64,000 nt of DNA from Ecdyonurus torrentis (lineage: Eukaryota > Arthropoda > Insecta > Ephemeroptera > Heptageniidae). A model generated the notes under the pieces. It saw nothing but the letters and a program-made list of their open reading frames with translations. It did not search any database and was not told the origin of the DNA. Where the stretch lies: contig OX439127.1 in assembly GCA_949318235.1 (NCBI GenBank), positions 17,097,673 to 17,161,672 on the forward strand, given 5' to 3'. Shown here one piece after another: positions 56,056 through 64,000 of the stretch; the first letter of the stretch is position 1; each line of letters opens with the position of its first letter. The position numbers and the translations under genes were made by a program.

Positions 56056-57059
56056 GCTTGGAAAAAGAAAGGGACCTAAAGTGAAAAGCTATATTTTTTA
56101 TAATTTATTTGGAAAAATAAAAATTATACAGGTTCGAGTTAACATTATAGCACTTACCTCTGGTTTTCAACCTTTTCTTTTCAAAGCGGTATTATTGTTA
56201 ACTCTATGGTGAAAACCAGTGAGTTATAAAACTACTTTGTGTAGTATATTTTATAAACTGATATCATTATTATACAAGTTCACTCGGATAGACAACAAAA
56301 AAACTTCAGTATATATTTATTGTATTTGTTTTGATTTCCACCCTATAGTAGAATTATTTTTGCATTTAATTATATGTAAAATAATTTAAGTTTCATATAT
56401 TCTGGACCAATAATATATATTTCATAATTTATATTTCAAAAATCAAAATATGATTGTGTTGTGTATATACAAAGGTAAAGGTATATACAAATGCAAAAAA
56501 CAAATGGTAAGGCTCAATAATAAAGACTTTTTAAAATATTCATTCATATATTTTTTTAGTTGTATGATGAGAGTTTCTTTTTCAAAATGTGAGGAAGTTG
56601 CAGACAAAAAAAAAATTGTATTAAAAAATTTATTAAAAAAATAAATTATGTACATCAATAAAATTCTAAATGAATGTAATAATAATAATAATATTGCCTT
56701 GTATGCAGATGCACTATATGCATCATCCGTGTCATTCAATTTATGTTTTATATTGTTCTAAACTTTTGTTTCAATGATGGAATAAATAAAATCAATGTGA
56801 TTAAAAGTTAGTTTTTTCCAAGATGTATATATTATATATGATGTAGCCAGTATAATAATAATATGTATGTAATAAGTCTTTGAAGTAATGGATACTATAT
56901 TATAGGGTGGTTTCATTCTTGTTAAAGTTGACGTCATAAGTGAGTACTAAATAACATTGGCCGGTATAGGAAATTTGCACATTTTGCCAGTTTAAAAATA
57001 CTTCGCAATTTTTTTTTTAGAGCATTGATGCTGTTAACAGGTTGAATTAGCCTCATGTA

Positions 57060-57200
57060 TGCAAGAAAAATAATAATGACCAAAAAATAGCTAATTTACC
57101 AAAGAAAATAGCCAAAAACTACGTTTGTCCTATGCTGAGCAATGTTATTCATTGCTCAAAGAAGAGCATCGAAAAGCACTCAGAATGACGTCATGCGTAC
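57060..57200 (-). repeat. dispersed repeat, inverted partner of 51611-51760
   Basis: ACTACGTTTGTCCTATGCTG and AGCAATGTTATTCATTGCTC are the complement of the block at 51611-51760. Confidence 0.5.
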
Positions 57201-57321
57201 ACACCCTTTATATAATTTTTAATTCATTTTTATTAAGGTGCATAATAATATAAGGTTATTTCAGCCATATTACATGAATCTTTGCCATAAAATTAAGCCA
57301 ATATAATATTACTTTACACTA

Positions 57322-60679
<3,358 letters not shown>

Positions 60680-60809
60680 GCTACATATATATTGGCATAC
60701 TTAGTATAAGCAGCACCCTATTAGTTCTCGAGGGAAATCAGGGTTAAGTTGGCGCTACATGAAACGACAAGCAACCAAGCTAGCCGGCGGCTACTTGCCC
60801 GCCTTGCTA

Positions 60810-60850
<41 letters not shown>

Positions 60851-61455
60851 GTTGCTTTACTTTCTTTTCTTCAACGTAATTGAGAAATGATTTGACCAAT
60901 ATGTCCATTGTTTACACAATTTTCAATGATCTTTTTTTCTTTTCTTTTTTTTTTTAATATTTTTATTATTATTAAAAATATAATCAAATACAAATTCAAT
61001 TTGTTATCTATGGTTAGACTTAGAAAACAATATTTGTTTATACTTTTAAACTTGTCTTTCAAATATCAACGAGATATGGTGTATATTTCAATAAATTAAT
61101 CAATTATAAAGTTATAACAAATCTATAAGTGTAACGAGACAGTATTCTGAACATTTGTAGAGTTCAAATGTGTTACAAATATATATTACAAAATTGCAAT
61201 AGTTAATAAAACTAATATACATTGGAAAGAATAGAGTTAATCAACATTTCAGTCAGTTTGCACTGACACATGGTTTACTTTGTTTTTATTTGTTATTAGT
61301 TTTTGAAATATATTGAATTATACTTTTAAGTTCGATTAAAGATCAATAAATGTTGAGTTTTTTCATAGAGAGTGTACACATATTGAATGAAGGTTTTGAA
61401 GTAATTGGATTTTTACGTATGTACTTAAAGAAAAGTGAAATCTTGGAAACGTTTA

Positions 61456-61457
<2 letters not shown>

Positions 61458-61509
<52 letters not shown>
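61458..61509. repeat. (TA)n microsatellite
   Basis: About 25 TA units in AT-rich DNA, 220 bases left of the 346-bp element. Confidence 0.5.
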
Positions 61510-61513
<4 letters not shown>

Positions 61514-61730
61514 AATTTACAGCCAAAATAATATCAGATATTCATTTTACGTGCAGGATGCATAAATAAATGGGGTATTCATAAAGAGCTTGGATTTGCT
61601 GCTGGAAATATTAATCAGTATAAATAAAAACTGCAAAAGAAAATCCTAAAGACAAAAATTAAGGAGGCTATGTGCAATTGTTTCATTGCGTTTCAAAACA
61701 AACATTGAAAGTCTATACGAATTGCATTCG

Positions 61731-62076
61731 TTAAAACCATAGACCACATAAAACAACATTTTGTACTTTTTAATGAATAAACACAAAATGGGATCTTCAA
61801 AACTGATGACAATTTTTATCAGAATGTTAATGTAGCCCCACGAAAGATCGTGCAAAAACTGTAAAGTATGCCATTTGCGTGAAAATTCATGTTTATGACG
61901 TCAGAAACATGCAAAATTTAGTATGAAAATGTTGTGCGGGTTGCATAAATTGCATTTTCTGATCACTGCTACGGGGCTACTGTTGGATTTTGAGACAAAC
62001 TAATGTTATTTATGTAAATCCCATGAAGTGTTTTGTGATATAAATGCTAATGTTTTTCTCTGGTCTATTCCTTTAA
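61731..62076. mobile_element. 346-bp TTAA-flanked MITE, copy 2 (reverse orientation)
   Basis: It runs from TTAA-AACCATAGACCACAT to CTCTGGTCTATTCCT-TTAA and matches the complement of 55710-56055 along its length. Confidence 0.5.
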
Positions 62077-63472
62077 CTACATTATTATATATAATGTATG
62101 AATACTTTAAATTAAGTGAAAACGTGCATGTATAAACTTTACAATAATTAAGTTTGTATTTTCAATTGTTATTGAGATTCGAGAATGAAGTAAAAGTTTC
62201 TAAATTGAGCTACCTCACGGGATCAAAAAATAATAATAATAAAAAAAAGTTACACAGGTTGCATAGCCTGAAAATTTTGCAGGCGCGGCCGCCATCGCAA
62301 GCTATGAACTGTCTTAAAGATTATTATAAAATACTATGCCGTGTTCAATAGTTGTGCAATAGTAATATAATTAATAGTTTTATCCTATTAATATACTGTC
62401 ACGCTTTTTATTGCTATTAATTAACTCATTTATTATTTTTTTTTTTTTTTAAGAAATAACTTCAAATATGATTATGATTTTTACGATACTTGTAATGTAA
62501 TATCACAGTGTCTTCGCTTACTTTTGTTATTGTATATAATTTCTAAAATATAAAAATTAAGTTAGTCCCGTTTCTTTGTTCCACACCCTGAAGTGAAATG
62601 TCCAAAGAAATAGCTTATCACGAGATGGACCCATGACATTTAATTTATTTTCACGTGTTGTTGGTCAGTACTTGTAAAGATTGGAAATATGATGAGAGCT
62701 AAATATGAGTGCATGCTTGAGTGGTAGCACATAGCAATGCTGGGTGTGTCCTTGACTATGTCACCTCTCCCTATTATCTAAATCACACGCCAAAGACGTT
62801 CAATGTGCTTGACTTTACACGCAATTACCAACACGACTTGAGTTGCCGCTTAAAAAAAAATCAGTAAAAATCACTGTTAAAAAGGTGCAAATCGCGTCCA
62901 ACCACGCTATCTACGTTATACGAAAGGTGAGCGTGATGACACCCAATCAGCACACCACACTCGCAGTGAATTCTTCAGTGTTCCTACTTTGTGTAATTTA
63001 CTGTAGTATTCACTCTTCTCACAGGCTTTCTTCTCACCTCTCTCTCTCTCTCTCTCTCTCCCACCTTCCTTCTCCATTACTTCTCTACCCCATCCACTGC
63101 ATTGATTCACCTTTATCTAAGACACCAAATGTCCCATAACTTAAGTCTTATAAAGTAGGGCGTTCGTTCTTTTACCTATAGAGACTCATGAATCACACAA
63201 TGTGTGAAAATGCTGTCAGCAAATGGACAAAAAGTAATGGAAATTTTTCTTTATTTTCTTATAGAATAAAACACAATGATATGAATGAAGTTTTTAAATC
63301 TACATATAAATAGTTTATATCTTGACAATCTCATTTTTGTTTAAAAAGTTGAAGTTGCATTATAGTTTTGTTATAATATATCTGACAACAACTTAATCCA
63401 ATATATAATTTTAAATCTTGAGAAACTGAGTGTATTGTGTTGATAGTATTAATAATATTGTAACAGCGTACT

Positions 63473-63600
63473 TTGTATTTCAATTCAGTAAAAAACACTT
63501 CAAAAGTAAAGTAGTATATGTTATCAATATCAAACATTGTATTTCAATTCAGTAAAAACACTTCAAAAGTAAAGTAGTATATATGTTATCAATGTGTGTA
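63473..63600 (+). repeat. tandem duplication, period 64
   Basis: The sequence starting TTGTATTTCAATTCAGTAAA occurs at 63473 and again at 63537 with only small length differences in A and TA runs, so the duplication looks recent. Confidence 0.5.
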
Positions 63601-64000
63601 GAGTAGAAGTTAAAAGCTTTTTATTTTTTTATTTAATTTTTTGTTGCAATTTTTTTCAATACCCATTTATAAAATAGAAACGATTACCTTGTAAGTTTTG
63701 CAGTTGATTTTAATGTGTCTGTGATTCGTCTAAAAAAAAATAGTTAAATATTAATTGATACATTATATCAGTATAGTATATAGAATATTAGTATCAGTAT
63801 AGTATATGTTTTTTAATGTATATGTAAAACGTTTTTCATGTATTAAGAAATGAATAAATAATTGGATTAGATTGGATTCACAACTAAAATAAATTAAAAT
63901 AAACTACTTTCAGTATTTTTATTTTAATAGAGAGATATCTGAAAGCTTTGTCTCTATAACAATAAATTAACAAAATAAAAGTTTTACAGTGTTGTATATA

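Noticed and set aside
55867..56212. ORFs of 60 and 78 residues, the first recurring near 61646-61855
   Set aside because: They recur because the 346-bp MITE is duplicated; there is no start context or coding signature.

Overview
This is a eukaryotic, strongly AT-rich window with intron-split genes, GT-AG splice sites and very many long simple repeats (poly-T, poly-G/C, TA, TG, GA). The best organism guess is an arthropod, perhaps a non-insect such as a crustacean. The membrane-anchor part of the first gene resembles the insect EGF ligand Spitz/Keren, and introns of several kilobases filled with transposon remnants suit a large arthropod genome. This is inference; no species is claimed.

Three multi-exon genes lie on the + strand. 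(1) At 315-2242 are the last four coding exons of a Spitz/TGF-alpha-like transmembrane EGF ligand, whose 5' part lies outside the window. (2) At 9570-16851 is a four-exon gene for a 149-residue basic, probably helical protein that I do not recognise. It was assembled here from exons that join with consistent phase, and it starts in a CpG-containing region with CCAAT boxes and a 10-codon upstream ORF. (3) At 25359-45518 is a complete eight-exon MIER gene (mesoderm induction early response; acidic N-terminus, ELM2 and SANT domains, 453 residues), a chromatin corepressor subunit. Its first coding exon holds only three codons. The genes do not form an operon or an evident pathway.

Most remaining sequence is repeats. 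2.3-9.4 kb is intergenic with microsatellites. 9.6-16.7 kb (introns of gene 2) holds a Tc1-like palindromic element split by a second element, then five short inverted-repeat elements almost end to end. 16.9-25.1 kb is intergenic with very large inverted repeats and a decayed LINE tail. 25.4-45.1 kb (MIER introns) holds a nested mariner-like/foldback element, a hammerhead-ribozyme-like motif, a spacerless 406-bp palindrome and two hAT elements with perfect 8-bp target duplications. 45.5-64 kb has no recognisable gene but holds a tRNA-headed SINE pair, a 346-bp inverted-repeat pair and a possible third hAT.

The most notable observations are the hammerhead-like RNA (28551-28593), a foldback family built from 33-bp tandem units inside inverted arms, the density of TTAA- and TA-flanked palindromic families present twice or more, and the unrecognised 149-residue gene. 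All fold, homology and copy-number statements come from reading by eye; no database search was run.
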